Positions 34,091-46,318 are shown, counted from the stretch's first letter. The stretch: DNA of 64,000 bases from Welwitschia mirabilis (GCA_051453625.1 JBOZIK010000001.1:230657804-230721803), one strand, 5' to 3'. Notes: generated by a model from the letters alone, not told the origin. Translations and numbers: made by a program.

Positions 34091-34948
34091 TTGAACTAAA
34101 ATAGATGGTTTTAATTTTAGTATCCATATTTTTCTTAGTCTATTTTGCACAAAATATTGCACCATTCCACTTGGCATTTTAGCATTGTCAGTGTAATACC
34201 TATTTCTAAATTTCATTAAAAAATTTATACTGATAGTGAACTCTATTATGATAATAATAATAGATAATATTGGTTACATGTATTAAGAAATAATACCTCA
34301 GCTTGTAGTTCCATTTGTTAAATGAAAAGGCTAAAGTGCTTACTGTAGCATCATTATGTCCCAAGCCACTTTTGTCACTTGATCATCTACATTTCCCAAG
34401 CATGGCATTTATTGTCTCCTTTTCTTGGGTGAATTTTTCATTGATCTTCTTTGAATCGGATATTTCCTACCTTACAAACTTCGGTTCACATGTTAATCTA
34501 CTAACCTCATCTTTAAGAAATGAGTTTTTTAAAGATAATTTATTGCTAATATTTTTTTTTCTTGTTCATAAGCTTCTTCATGAGTATGAAATATTTTTTT
34601 CATCTTAATACATACTTTTTAGTTTAATATATCTTCAAAAATTAGTTCATACATTTCTTAAAGATCCAAACCTATGTCACCTTCTTCTTTTATCTCATCC
34701 TTTTCTTCTTAAAAATGTGCAATGGCCATGAGAGTAGGATAGGTTCCTTCATTAGATGTTTTTATCCTTGTTGTAGTTTTTGTGTATTCTTTATCTTCAT
34801 TTCTCCAAACTTAAAACTCATAAGATTGTAAAAACATCTGTATCCTCATCTTCTAATAGGCATAGTTTGCTCATTTGAAGAGCAGAGGTCTAATGAATGC
34901 TACTCCTTCCATGTTTACTTAAGAAAGTTACTCCTTTTCATAAGTACC
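34091..34948 (-). pseudogene. Copia element C gag region (not recognisable in detail)
   Basis: By position between PBS and protease this should be gag. I could not find a zinc knuckle or a gag block on the minus strand. The 97-codon frame on the + strand (34315-34608) is antisense and has no recognisable product. Confidence 0.45.
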
Positions 34949-34950
34949 CA

Positions 34951-34961
34951 CTCTGATACCA
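34951..34961 (-). other. Primer-binding site of copia element C (tRNA-iMet type)
   Basis: The minus strand reads TGGTATCAGAG, an exact match to the common copia site complementary to initiator tRNA-Met. It lies 9 bases from the LTR end. Confidence 0.9.
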
Positions 34962-34970
34962 CTTTAGGAT

Positions 34971-35115
34971 TGTTAAACTTAGAGGGAATGGATGAATGAG
35001 TTTCATCAAATTAAATTTAAATCAAATAATAGAATGAAAAATGCACAGTAGAATACCTTACTAAGATAACATGGTTCTCTAACCTAGGTATGTCTACACA
35101 CAGAGGGTAATATCT

Positions 35116-35148
<33 letters not shown>

Positions 35149-36023
35149 NNNNNNNNNNNNNNNNNNNNNNNNNNNNNNNNNNNNNNNNNNNNNNNNNNNN
35201 NNNNNNNNNNNNNNNNNNNNNNNNNNNNNNNNNNNNNNNNNNNNNNNNNNNNNNNNNNNNNNNNNNNNNNNNNNNNNNNNNNNNNNNNNNNNNNNNNNNN
35301 NNNNNNNNNNNNNNNNNNNNNNNNNNNNNNNNNNNNNNNNNNNNNNNNNNNNNNNNNNNNNNNNNNNNNNNNNNNNNNNNNNNNNNNNNNNNNNNNNNNN
35401 NNNNNNNNNNNNNNNNNNNNNNNNNNNNNNNNNNNNNNNNNNNNNNNNNNNNNNNNNNNNNNNNNNNNNNNNNNNNNNNNNNNNNNNNNNNNNNNNNNNN
35501 NNNNNNNNNNNNNNNNNNNNNNNNNNNNNNNNNNNNNNNNNNNNNNNNNNNNNNNNNNNNNNNNNNNNNNNNNNNNNNNNNNNNNNNNNNNNNNNNNNNN
35601 NNNNNNNNNNNNNNNNNNNNNNNNNNNNNNNNNNNNNNNNNNNNNNNNNNNNNNNNNNNNNNNNNNNNNNNNNNNNNNNNNNNNNNNNNNNNNNNNNNNN
35701 NNNNNNNNNNNNNNNNNNNNNNNNNNNNNNNNNNNNNNNNNNNNNNNNNNNNNNNNNNNNNNNNNNNNNNNNNNNNNNNNNNNNNNNNNNNNNNNNNNNN
35801 NNNNNNNNNNNNNNNNNNNNNNNNNNNNNNNNNNNNNNNNNNNNNNNNNNNNNNNNNNNNNNNNNNNNNNNNNNNNNNNNNNNNNNNNNNNNNNNNNNNN
35901 NNNNNNNNNNNNNNNNNNNNNNNNNNNNNNNNNNNNNNNNNNNNNNNNNNNNNNNNNNNNNNNNNNNNNNNNNNNNNNNNNNNNNNNNNNNNNNNNNNNN
36001 NNNNNNNNNNNNNNNNNNNNNNN

Positions 36024-36087
<64 letters not shown>

Positions 36088-37385
36088 TCTTAACCTATAA
36101 GAAAATAGTGCTTTTTGATAATCTCTACTTCTCAAGGGAATAGTGGTTTTCAGAGAAACACCATGAACCTTACAATAGTAAGAGTCTTCTCACAAGGCAA
36201 TACTCTCTTCCCTGTAAGGAAATAATGGTTTTTGGGATCACCAATAATCTTTGCCATAAGCAAATGCTCATAAACACAACCTCAAATGTACATTCATATA
36301 AGGATTATCTTATAATATATTTGATATTCAAGAATGAACTTCATAATAATATTACTAATAAGATAGTTTCAATGTACAAACAAAAGTACAATACAATAAC
36401 AAGACTAATGAAATATCTATGATGAATATTTGAGATCATTAATGTTGTTATTATCATCATGAGTGTAAATGAAAAATGCAATAATAAATATCCAAGAGCG
36501 AATGATGAGAGCAATGCAAGTTCCTTTATAAATAGTATCTTTTATTCTTCATAAAAGGTTCCTTTCACCCATGTGATCTTTATTTTAGATCTAATTGTTG
36601 TGCACCAAGATTTAAAATATGAGTATTCACGGAAATTTTAAGAGATCTCTGTATTTTTTATTGATCAATTAAGTACCAAAATTTCTCTTTTGATTTGTAA
36701 CATTAGGGCTTTATAACGTTGAATAAGATCTATTCATTTAGCTTAAATGTTAGACATTTAATTTTGTAACTATCATCCAACAAATAGGACGTGTCTAGGT
36801 GTAGGGCATGTAACTTCAGTTTTTATCAACATGAACTTTGGTCTAAGATGTCTTTAAATTTGTATATGTTTAATCTTAAGACATCTTTAATTTTGTAAAT
36901 GTCTTTAATTAACTTATCCAAAATTTGATGAAATTTACTCTATAGTGTCCTTGGCCTCTGTGATCATGAATCTGCAATGTATAAATTGATAGCTCACTTG
37001 AAATGAAAGATATTAGTTAAAAACCAAATTAATTTTATTACCTATTTTGGCTTAGTATAGATGTCTTTACATATGTAAACATCTTCATTTGCATTAGTTT
37101 CAAGTTTCAGCTTAGTCATTTTAAATATGATAGTTGTCTTTTAGCTTGATACTTATGTTCTAGTACATATAAGATGCCTTCAGATTTCTAGATGTCTTTA
37201 ATTTTTCAAATGTCTTCAAATAATTGATTTTATAGTTTAGCATCTAATCCTTTTCATGAGACGTTGTCTTTAAAAATTCATCATGATCTAGTACCTATCA
37301 AGGTTTAATGTTCTTGTAATGACCTATCTACACAATGACGTAAAATATTTGATAAGTGAAATGATCAAAACTAGGTTTATCAATA
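34971..37385 (-). mobile_element. 5' LTR of copia element C
   Basis: 2,415 bp including an 875-N gap (35149-36023) and flanking microsatellites. Without them it is about 1.45 kb, the same as the sister LTR at 16125. It starts on the + strand with TGTTAAACTTAGAGG (sister TGTTGAACTTAGAGG) and ends TTTATCAATA (sister TTTACCAACA). Confidence 0.88.
35119..36087. repeat. (CA)n-(TA)n microsatellite spanning an 875-N gap
   Basis: CA repeats run from 35119 into the gap, AC repeats (one AAAC interruption) from 36024 to 36063, then TA repeats to 36087. The sister LTR has only TTTTCACACCTCTAGATATT here (about 16271-16290), so the array grew after insertion. Cysteine-valine frames through it are artefacts. 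Confidence 0.9.
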
Positions 37386-38892
37386 AAAAAACAAGAGAGA
37401 CTAAGGGGATACAATTAGAGAGGTAGTGCATTTAGGTGAAATTACATAGAACATAGTGAATAGAGGCAGATCAAAGGAAGAGTATATCATCAAGAAAACA
37501 GAGAAGTTATAATGCAGAGATTAAAATGATAGTCCTATAGAAAATAAAGAACATTAAAATAAAATCAAAAACATTATGTGGGATATAGAGCATCATTGCT
37601 TAGAGGAGACAGTAAAAGAGATCATGAAGTATCCAAAAAAGATAAAGCTAAAATGCATAGATGTCACAAGTTTGTAGGAGACTTAAAATGCATCTAATAC
37701 TAAGCCATAATTACATCTATAATTTAGGTTTATGCTTTTCTTCTTAGTCTTCTTTTGAATCTATGTTATATAAATCATCATTATAGATTTTATCTAATTT
37801 AAACAAATTCATAAGTTTTCGTGCAATTACATAAGTTCTTATATTTGATTGTATTTAAGTCATTCTTAAAACTATTTTCCTTAGTAATATTTATTGAATA
37901 AAAACTTTGATCGAATGCATTAACTCAATCTTAATAATGATCTCTTTTGTTAAAATCAATATATTACATGTTCTTTCTTTTTTAAATAATTTTTTATTTC
38001 ATTAACTTCTATGTAAAAGCATTTTCATTTATTTAAACATTTATAATTGAAAAAAATCCTCTACCTATGATCTTCTATTAAAAATTATTCTGAAATAGAT
38101 GCCTCTTCATTTTGACTAAATAAAATTATTGCAATAACTTTGAAACAAAGTTCTTATTCCTTATTTTTATTTAATGTTAATATGCTTAGCGAAATCATGA
38201 ATGTTTAGCCTTTTCTTATATATAAAATAATAGAATTTATGAATCAAATATAACATAAAACATTACATTGTACTATTATTTAAGCATCAAAAAATGGAAT
38301 GCTAGATTTAAATATAAATTTAACATTATGAGATAAGCATAATAATAAGTTGGACTAGAAGGATTCTAGGAAAAACATCATTTGATAAACTAAAATCATA
38401 ATCAAACATTATAAGAAAATTTTCATAAATAGTTTGGTGCTAGAAGGAGGGTGTCAAATTAAACCCTTCAACAACATCATGCCATTAAACCTAGAGTCAA
38501 ATCTGATCAAATAATTAGATCAATTTAAACTATCAAACTGAGTTAAATCGAAACCATTAAAGTAATATCAAATTTTGATAAAAATAATTAAATTTAGTCA
38601 AACCAAAGCTTTCAAAATGACATCCAAACATAGTCAAATCTAGTCAAATTAAGATAGTCAAATTTAGTCAACAACTCAATAAAAAATAGTTAAAGAACAT
38701 CAAATAATTAAGAAACAACATTTAAACTTAGTTAAAGCTAGTTAAACTAAGTTAAACCTAGTCAATTTAGTCTAAGTTGAATTAAATTCAATCAAATCCC
38801 TTTTTTAAAATATCATCAAATCAACCAAATCACTCATTATTATGTGAAATTAGAACTAATTCATCATTTACAAAAAAATAAAATCTCATAAA
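37386..38892 (+). mobile_element. Tat element D 5' LTR, second fragment
   Basis: Colinear with about 49846-51315. Landmarks: AAATGCATAGATGTCAC / AAATGCATAGGAGCCAT, GAAATCATGAATGTTTAGCC in both, AACCAAATCACTCATTATTA in both, AAAATCTCATAAA at the end of both. It begins immediately after copia C. Confidence 0.88.
38480..38775 (+). promoter_or_regulatory. Cluster of AGTCAA (W-box-like) motifs in Tat 5' LTR
   Basis: Seven (A/G)GTCAA hexamers in about 300 bp, mostly as TAGTCAAA, mixed with AGTTAAA variants that look like C-to-T derivatives. The reverse complement TTGAC(C/T) is the core bound by plant WRKY factors. No expression evidence is available from sequence. Confidence 0.45.
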
Positions 38893-38910
38893 TGGTTTAA
38901 CACTAGGAGG
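38893..38910 (+). other. Candidate primer-binding site of Tat element D
   Basis: TGGTTTAACACTAGGAGG starts with TGG right where LTR similarity ends (38892). The tRNA is not identifiable in this decayed form. Confidence 0.45.
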
Positions 38911-38999
38911 GATCCTTCTTAGGTTTTTAAATTATTCATTCAACATTTCCCATTTACATTTCTTATCATCTTATTATAAACTTAGAATAGTCAAAATGC

Positions 39000-40130
39000 T
39001 AGTATCAATAAGAGGCAAAAAGACCTACATTTCTCAAGAAGTATATAAACTCCTCATCTAATAAGATTCTTTTTTGCTTGTCATGGATGAGCTTCATGCC
39101 ATCATGGATTATAAAGCCTATTGGAACTCATACATTACCCATCCTAGTGAGCAAATCCATGTTATGTCATCTAAGAGGTTAAGGTCGAATAGTTAAGAAA
39201 GAATTAGACTTATTAGAATAAATTCCTCCATGAAAGAATCAATGATAGATAGTGCATTAATGAATGGAGTTATGAAGACAATTCAGAAACCTAGCCAGGA
39301 TAATAAGTGTAAGGCCCACAGAAATGGACTGATGACAATAGCCTATTTGAATATTCCATATATAAAGAAGAATCATCTAGAGATAGGAAAGCTAAAAATA
39401 AATCTCTCAAACAACCTAATTTGGCTACCATTTAGGAAGCCATTAATGACCTAAAGTGAGGTGTTCAGAAGAATAAAAGCTATTTAGAATCCAACTTTAA
39501 CGACACCCCAATACACCCCTCTATCGCTTATAAAATCATTGTACTAGACAAAATGCCAAACTTCAAAATGTTTACTGGCATAAAAGACTCCTTCATGCAT
39601 GTTATAAAATTCAAACATATATGTAATATGTATAACATGGGCTGCAATACTAGATGTCATCTAATTTGTTTCTATTTAAAGAGACAAGCTCTCTAGTGAT
39701 ATCACTCCATACCTATTCATTCCGTCATAAGTTTAAGATAATGTTTAGAAATGTTTGTTCAATACTATTTAATCAACATCTCAAAAAGGATGACCTTAGA
39801 TACTATAATTATCATATAACAATAGTTAAATAATATTATCCAAGAATACACACACTGATGGATATTCATCTCACTATAGTTGAAGACTTCCATCATGTCA
39901 AACATGGCATATTATTTTACCAAGTCATGCATGTTATATATGTTAAAACATTTGAGAATATAGTCTTTTAAAAATCAAACAACTATTATCTTAACAAAGA
40001 AGACAGAAGTTATAGAAGAAGAGAGAGGAGTTGTAAAATATGGCAACACATTCTAAAGGAAACCATACAAAAAGAATAACAACACTAGAGGCAGCAACCT
40101 AAAGAATGTTATTATCATTAATCAACCAAT
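39000..40130 (+). pseudogene. Tat element D gag relic
   Basis: At 39552-39640 it reads MPNFKMFTGIKD, then SFMHVIKFKHICNMYNMGCN, the plant Tat Gag pattern 'MPKFxxYDGTxDPxxHxxxFK'. FYLKRQAL and LEMFVQYYLINISKRMTLDT (39740-39800) correspond to 'LFVxHFxxxxRxKKTLxTL'. It continues weakly to about 40030 (ERGVVKYGNTF). The 74-codon open frame 39230-39454 lies in the upstream, more variable part and is rich in Asn and Lys. Stops and frameshifts throughout. Confidence 0.78.
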
Positions 40131-40921
40131 TTAATCAACTTATTTTTCCTAATCGATGGGCAATCCAATGATGCTGCTAATGAAACCTTAAGTTCCTTTT
40201 ACTCCATAAGCTTTTTCTCCTCAACTATCTTATCATTAACCATCATATTCTTCACTACAACAAGTGCAACCTACATTACCACTACAACCTTAACAGTAGA
40301 CATAGACACTTCAAAGTTAAGGTTAAAATTGATCTTAAAGTTAAATTTCAATCTCCCAACCTAGAAGGTTCTTTACAAAAATGAATATCCTAATGGAATA
40401 AATCCTCTTGATACTGCTAAAAAAGGGGTGTAATCCAATTACCTCTAATTAGATAAAGGAATCCAAATGCATCTAAACCAAGAGGGTATAATAACTTGAA
40501 GTACTATGAGTACCATTAATTCTGATAAAATCATATTAAAAACTATTTTAACCTAAGGCACATCATCTAATACATCATTAAAAATTAAAAAACAAAAATT
40601 TAATACAATTTTAATAGCTATAGATGAATAGCTTGAGATCTACAAGAATCACTTACCTTCTCAATCCTCTACATTACAACCATCACATAATGTGGCATTT
40701 CAGAAGAAAAATAATTCCTTTGCAATATTAGCAATCCAAAGGCAACTTAAGAAGTCATTATATTAAATCATTCATAAGAATAAAGAAAAATTAAAGGCAA
40801 TGGTTCTAGCAGAATATTCTCAGACTCATCCTATTCCTCAATCATATGTGTCAACCTGACCACTTGCCTCTAAAGTAAAGGAGGCATATCATTATTTAAC
40901 CTGATTAATTAAGAGATTTGA
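40131..40921 (+). other. Tat element D gag-protease linker, unassigned in detail
   Basis: AT-rich, no recognisable peptide. It runs into a 433-N gap. The 18 bases before the gap (40904-40921) recur exactly after it (41358-41375). Confidence 0.5.
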
Positions 40922-41354
40922 NNNNNNNNNNNNNNNNNNNNNNNNNNNNNNNNNNNNNNNNNNNNNNNNNNNNNNNNNNNNNNNNNNNNNNNNNNNNNNN
41001 NNNNNNNNNNNNNNNNNNNNNNNNNNNNNNNNNNNNNNNNNNNNNNNNNNNNNNNNNNNNNNNNNNNNNNNNNNNNNNNNNNNNNNNNNNNNNNNNNNNN
41101 NNNNNNNNNNNNNNNNNNNNNNNNNNNNNNNNNNNNNNNNNNNNNNNNNNNNNNNNNNNNNNNNNNNNNNNNNNNNNNNNNNNNNNNNNNNNNNNNNNNN
41201 NNNNNNNNNNNNNNNNNNNNNNNNNNNNNNNNNNNNNNNNNNNNNNNNNNNNNNNNNNNNNNNNNNNNNNNNNNNNNNNNNNNNNNNNNNNNNNNNNNNN
41301 NNNNNNNNNNNNNNNNNNNNNNNNNNNNNNNNNNNNNNNNNNNNNNNNNNNNNN
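40922..41354. other. Assembly gap (433 N) with repeated 18-base flanks
   Basis: ATTAATTAAGAGATTTGA is found on both sides, so the gap may be an unmerged contig overlap or may hide a tandem repeat. Confidence 0.9.
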
Positions 41355-41559
41355 CTTATTAATTAAGAGATTTGAGCCTTATAGACTCTCATTCAAAAGA
41401 ATATGTGAGAAATAATTAAGCTTAAAATCACCTCCTAGTCAAAGTCAACTACCCAAGAAGGAAGTTGTCTCAAAGTAGGAACATGTTTAAAAAAGAAAAG
41501 AACACAATGAAATGATCTAGTTTGTACATCATGAGATCTCTGTAACCCGTAAGAGGAGG

Positions 41560-41930
41560 ATCATAATTGAATTACCTTATATATTTGTAAACATCAAGCC
41601 TACCAAAGTGAGTAGAGCCTTCATAGATAGCAAAGCTGCATCATGCCTAGAGAAGCTCAAAATGAACCATCTCTTAAACACATAAAAAGGTGTAATAATC
41701 AAAGGATTTAATAACCATGAAGGCAAATCAAGAGGAATAATCACTTCACTTATCGAGGTAGCTCAAAAGATCAGTAAAACCATATTTCATGTAATAGAAA
41801 ATGAAATAGTGTTCAATTTGTTATTGGGGTGTCCTTGGATAATGGACATAGAGGTAATCATATCTCTGTCCCATCGAAATATAAAGTTTATCAAGTGTAA
41901 AATTTTAGTGCCATTAAAATGAAATTACAC
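41560..41930 (+). pseudogene. Tat element D aspartic protease relic
   Basis: 41606-41900 reads KVSRAFIDSKAASCLEKLKM, where the family has the 'VLVDTGSSxNVM' active site; Asp is kept, the following Thr-Gly is lost. IIKGFNNHEGKSRGIITSLI, ISKTIFHVIENEIVFNLLLG, CPWIMDIEVIISLSHRNIKF then follow with the spacing typical of Tat proteases ('LLLGRPWIH'). It has only a few stops, which makes it a well-preserved stretch. Confidence 0.88.
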
Positions 41931-43080
41931 CATGGTAAATGTGAAAGCTTTATTCATGTCATCTTCTCTACTACCACCTCTGGCACCTAAGAAAATAACT
42001 ATCTCTTCCTTACACTTTGAACATGNNNNNNNNNNNNNNNNNNNNNNNNNNNNNNNNNNNNNNNNNNNNNNNNNNNNNCTAGTAAACCCTCATAATAGGA
42101 AGGTCTCACACATTCTTAACACTTAGATCCTAGACACAAGGTGGATTTCATTCTTTCTAAATAACTTTTTAACTAGCTCATGATTTAAAATTCTCCAAAG
42201 ACAAATAAAGGAAAAAAAGTAAAAAGAAAAACATGAAAACACAAGAATAAAAAAAAAAAAAATGTACATATGCATATATAAAAAATAGCAACCAAGAAAA
42301 AAAATAAAAATAAATAAAAAATAAAATAAGATAAAACTAACTTAAAAAAAATGCTAGATTACTTGTCTAGCTAAAATGTAAAGAAAAAGGCCCTTGATAA
42401 TCAAAGTACCTCATGCAAAATGAGTTTGCATAAACAAGCAAAGTCTTAAAGGCTGAGTAAAAGCCTTAGCCTATTACACCACTCATGAATACTCTTAAAG
42501 CATAATGTTTTAAACTTTAAAAAAAAAAGAGTGTAAAGTCTCTTTTAAATAGTTCGTGTTTTGATTTCCAAGTCTTTTATTCAAGGTAGATTTTGATGTT
42601 TTCTAGTGTTTTTTTCCTTGATTTGCTCCTTGTTATTGTTCTTATGTTAATTCCTTAACTCATAGAACATTACACCGAGAAGTTGGTTGAACTTATCCTT
42701 GCATCTCACTCTTGATGATCAGCTTATCAAAAGTTATATCAATATCAACATTGTCAATTTGAATTATAGTAATTCTCTAGGAATACCTTCTATTTTCTCA
42801 AATCCAGAGTACATAAGTGAAAAACACTAAGGAATATGAAATGATGAAGTTAAAAAAAAAAAAGTCATCTCTAGTAAAACAACGAGATGTCACAACATAC
42901 AACTTCCTAGTGGACTCCATGAATCAAGATAAATCTCTTAAGATCAATTTACAACGATAGACGAAATCTAATCTTGAAAATGTATTTTCTTTTAATAGGG
43001 ATATTTTTACCTGGAATTACAAAGATATGTTAGGAATCAACAAATTGATGGTTATGCATAACATCATCCTAAAGCCAAAC
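41931..43080 (+). other. Tat protease-RT linker
   Basis: Contains a 53-N gap (42026-42078), an A-rich stretch (42230-42360) and no recognisable domain. The short frame 41932-42126 crosses the gap and is not supported as a gene. Confidence 0.5.
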
Positions 43081-44020
43081 TTACTCCTAGTGAGATAGAA
43101 GATTAGAGAGCTTAACCCTTATCTTGCATTATTGATGAAATAATACCTAGAATGTTTTTTATTTACCATTTTCATCCAATTATTAGACTAATTAGATTTA
43201 CTATCAAAAATGGTGGCCATTCTAAAGAAGAATAGCTAGGTTAGGATCTGCATTAATTACTATGACCTAAATAAGGTTACTTTGAAAAGATGACTATTCT
43301 TTACTAAACATTGACATCCTAATAAACAACACCACTAGTTATGACATATTATTATTCATGGATGGTTACTTAGGCTATAATCAAATATTCATCAATCCTG
43401 TAGATTAATAAAACACAAATTTTATAACACCATGGAGGCTCTTTTATTATGTTATGATGCCTTTTAGACTAAAGAATGCTATCACAATAGACTAGTATGT
43501 AATGACAGACATCTGTTATAACATAATCCATCACAACATGAAAGACTACTATATCAATAATATTATAGTCAAGTCAAAGAAAGTCACTAATTATCATAAC
43601 CACCTAAACCAACTCTTCACACAAGTAAGGCTACACAATCTATGCCTAAATCCAAAGAAATGAATAATTAGTATGCTATCAGGAAAACTCCTAGGCTTTA
43701 TGATATTGAATAGAGGCATATAAATTAATCTAAACAAGATCAAAGCAATCATTGATATGCCATCACTATGGAATTTAATAGAACTATGAAGTCTACAAAG
43801 TAGGCTGCAGGTGATTCATTGGTTTATCTCAATCTTAACTAATTAATGTAAGCCGTTGATGAACTTGATTAAGAAAGATAGCGAGTTTAAACGGGATAAG
43901 AATTTTCAAAAATATTTTAATAATATTAAAGAGTGTTTAATGTTTACTCCTATTCTGAGTCCATCTAAACTAGCTTATCCATTTTATGTTTAACTTGCAT
44001 GTATCTCATCATCAATTTGA
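43081..44020 (+). pseudogene. Tat element D reverse transcriptase relic
   Basis: 43228-43290 reads RICINYYDLNKVTLKR, the 'VRVCVDFRDLNK' block. HKFYNTMEALLLCYDAF stands for 'KTAFTTPWGTFCYxVMPF'. 43541-43590 reads KDYYINNIIVKSKK: the catalytic Y-x-D-D is Y-I-N-N (AAT AAT at 43556-43561). RLHNLCLNPKK, SGKLLGFMILNRGI, NKIKAIIDMPS and SLQSRLQVIHWFI are the Tat RT thumb blocks. Numerous stops. The double Asp-to-Asn change is the same as in the Tekay-like element. Confidence 0.88.
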
Positions 44021-44350
44021 TCTTTTAAAGAGATGAACTTCATTGAGATCACCCAATCTACTATATATATAGAATACTATACCAATATGAGAAAGGTTAT
44101 ACCAGTACGAAAAAGGCATGTTTAAGTCTAATGTTTACTTGACAAATGTTTTGCTTTTAGATGATGATAAATAAAACAATTATGCTTAACAACTAGAACT
44201 TGCTCAAACATCTACTCAAATACTCTACTAGTAGTACTTGGTTAACCAAATAGGCATCGATCCTTACTAAGTTTAACTTAGAATTTCAATTATAAAATTA
44301 ACCAAAGGGAAGTGTATAGTTAAATAAATGGTAGATCTCCTAGTTAAAAC
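44021..44350 (+). pseudogene. Tat element D first RNase H relic
   Basis: Degenerate Ty3 RNase H: YYTNMRKVIP near 44070-44100, a hydrophobic middle part, and near 44290-44345 KGKCIVKXMVDLLVKT (X = stop), which corresponds to the 'KSIKGQALADFLAE' end block. Its place between RT and the second RNase H supports the call. Confidence 0.68.
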
Positions 44351-44419
44351 TAAAGGAGAAATCTTTATTAAGTTTGAAAAATTCCCCAATCAGAAATTTC
44401 ACATTGCTAAAATGAAAAA

Positions 44420-44750
44420 TAATTAGGATGCATTGATGTTATTTAATGATGCATCCAATAAAAATGGTGGATTCGCAAGAGTAGTATTATTCTTCAATAA
44501 TAAAACTAACTTGTCATTTTCTTTTTAAGTTAAATTTTCATTACACAAAGGACATCACTAGATATAAGGCTTTGGTAAGAGAAATTATGCTAGTCATTTA
44601 AGCAAGTTTCAAGAAATTATGCATTTTTAGTAATTTACAATTAGTCATTAATCAAGTCTTAAGCAAGTATGAAGATAAATAGGGAATCATAGGTGCATAT
44701 ATTAAAAAAATTAATAAGGCTTCTTACATCATTCAAGTCATGTAAAATTC
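44420..44750 (+). pseudogene. Tat element D second (archaeal-type) RNase H relic
   Basis: 44430-44530 reads ALMLFNDASNKNGGFARVVL, then FFNNKTNLSFSF, matching the 'FDGSxxxxGxGAGVVL...SFxLxF' start of the archaeal-type RNase H that Tat elements carry in addition to the normal one. The first catalytic Asp is Asn. ISH and SSLKQV pieces at 44640-44670 correspond to 'GDSQLVVNQV'. Having both domains is the main reason for calling the element Tat. Confidence 0.8.
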
Positions 44751-45060
44751 TAGTTATCCCTAAAAATGAAAATAAATTCATGGATTACCTTGCAAACTTT
44801 GTGTTACTATGTTTTAGACATCCCTTTCTTAAAGATTATTACACATGCATGAATATTAGTTAAAAGTTCCTTGATGAACACCCAATGGTAGCTTACCTAG
44901 AGCTATCATGAGATGAAGTAAGTTAATTGATAAAAGATTCCAAAGCAAATAAAGAGTGACATAATACTATATTGAATTACCTCATTAATCAAAGACTAAT
45001 AGAAAATCTCTCATTACTATAGAAGCAAAAATTTAGGGATCAAGTAATGTGCTTTACCCT

Positions 45061-46090
45061 NNNNNNNNNNTAACTCAAGATTTATTATATAAGAAATCAA
45101 ATAAAGCTATCTTATTGAGATGTCTAAAGTAAAGCAAAGCTACTTGCATCTTAAAAGAAACACATGCTGAACTATGTGGACCTCAATAGGGGGCAATATC
45201 ACTATTGGATCATGTGATAAGGTCTAGTTATTTCTAGAAAATAATTAGTGATAACTACTTCAAGATGATGAGAACATGTCACACATGTTAAATCTTTCCA
45301 CTGAGAATACATCAATCACATAGTGAACTCTTTCCTTTTGATTCAATTTGGATTTTTAAAAGGTAGGGTATGGATTTAATTGATCTTGTCATACCTATCT
45401 TGTTAGGACAATACGCATTTATTCTTATCATCATAGAATACTTTTCTAGATGGTTAAAGCCATCCCATTATGGAAAAATATATCAAAGAGAATCCAAAAT
45501 TTCATCCTTGATCACATCATCACCACATTTTACATGCTCTATGTAATTGTCATAAAGCTTTGTTTTTGATGTTGCATTACCTTCAAGCATCTAGATAATC
45601 TTAGGCAACTAATAAACTCATAATAAATTACCTCAAGAAGTTTTTATAAAGGAATATAAACTTCTGGTATGAGAAACTGCATTTAGTATTATGAGCTTAC
45701 CATACTATAATGAAAACTGTTATAAGAATAACCTTGTTGTAACTAGTCTATGGTATCGAACTATTCTTTGTCACTTAAATTTAAATTTCCACACTATAAA
45801 TTCTAGTTAAATGTTTAGAATCATTTGATGCTAAAAAGGAAATGTAGCTTGCACAATTCGTAACCTTATAAAAAAGGGGGTAAAATACTTGTAACAAAGC
45901 CTGCTCTACCAGAATTAGATTAATAATGCATACAATGAGCATGTAAATCCAAGGTATTACAATGTTAATGATCTAGTGTTGAGAGAAAACTTAACCAAAA
46001 GTCCTCAAAGTTTTCACCAAATTGGTTAGGCCTATTCATTATCTTGCAAAAATTTAACAAGAAAACATATAAACTAAAGAGTCTAAATGA
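45061..46090 (+). pseudogene. Tat element D integrase relic
   Basis: After a 10-N gap (45061-45070): LLYKKSNKAILLRCLK, ETHAELCGPQ, SLLDHVIRSSYF and MMRTCHTC (zinc-finger region; C-x2-C kept), PFDSIWIFKR, then GMDLIDLVIPILLGQYAFIL with the first catalytic Asp, and IIIEYFSRWLKPS. Later parts (NEHVNPRYYNVNDLVLREN at about 45930-45990) match the C-terminal 'RVRPRxFQxGDLVLR' block. Stops and frameshifts throughout the catalytic middle. Confidence 0.86.
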
Positions 46091-46318
46091 AGTTATTTCT
46101 GAAATAAAGTCCAAAATACAAGACATTTTATTTTACATTGTAATTTAGTTGCTTCAACATTTTCATTAGCTACTTTGCATGTTTTCCCCTTGTATTTAAT
46201 TTTCTTAATGAAATATTTCATATATATACACATCAGTTTTCATGTAGGATAATGTTAAACTTTTTCACGCATCATGTAGATCACACGTTTTAATTTTTAT
46301 GTTTGAGTTTTATAGACT

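Larger units (their letters stand above)
16125..37385 (-). mobile_element. Ty1/copia SIRE/Opie-like element C (complete frame, host of Tekay insertion)
   Basis: Minus-strand element with 5' LTR 37385-34971, PBS 34961-34951, pol 34948-31819 and 18873-18240, polypurine tract 17540-17527 and 3' LTR 17526-16125. The Tekay element 18879-31813 splits the RT-RNase H part. Without that insertion, the gap and the microsatellite, the element is about 7.3 kb. Pol peptides such as DATNESLCKKFSKIMQDEFE and GCSRYIN follow the SIRE/Opie/Maximus type. No clean target duplication is seen: AAGAT on the left against AAAAA on the right. Confidence 0.88.

Noticed and set aside
34315-34608. 97-codon + strand frame
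   Set aside because: Antisense to copia C gag region, no recognisable product, no conservation evidence.
35017-36135. Long minus-strand frames rich in Cys-Val
   Set aside because: They consist of translated CA repeat and an 875-N gap.
16120-37390. Target-site duplication for copia element C
   Set aside because: AAGAT on the left and AAAAA on the right agree at only three of five positions in an A-rich context, which is too weak to call.
38893-38910. Assignment of the Tat PBS to a specific tRNA
   Set aside because: The site is too decayed. Guessing the original bases would not be evidence.
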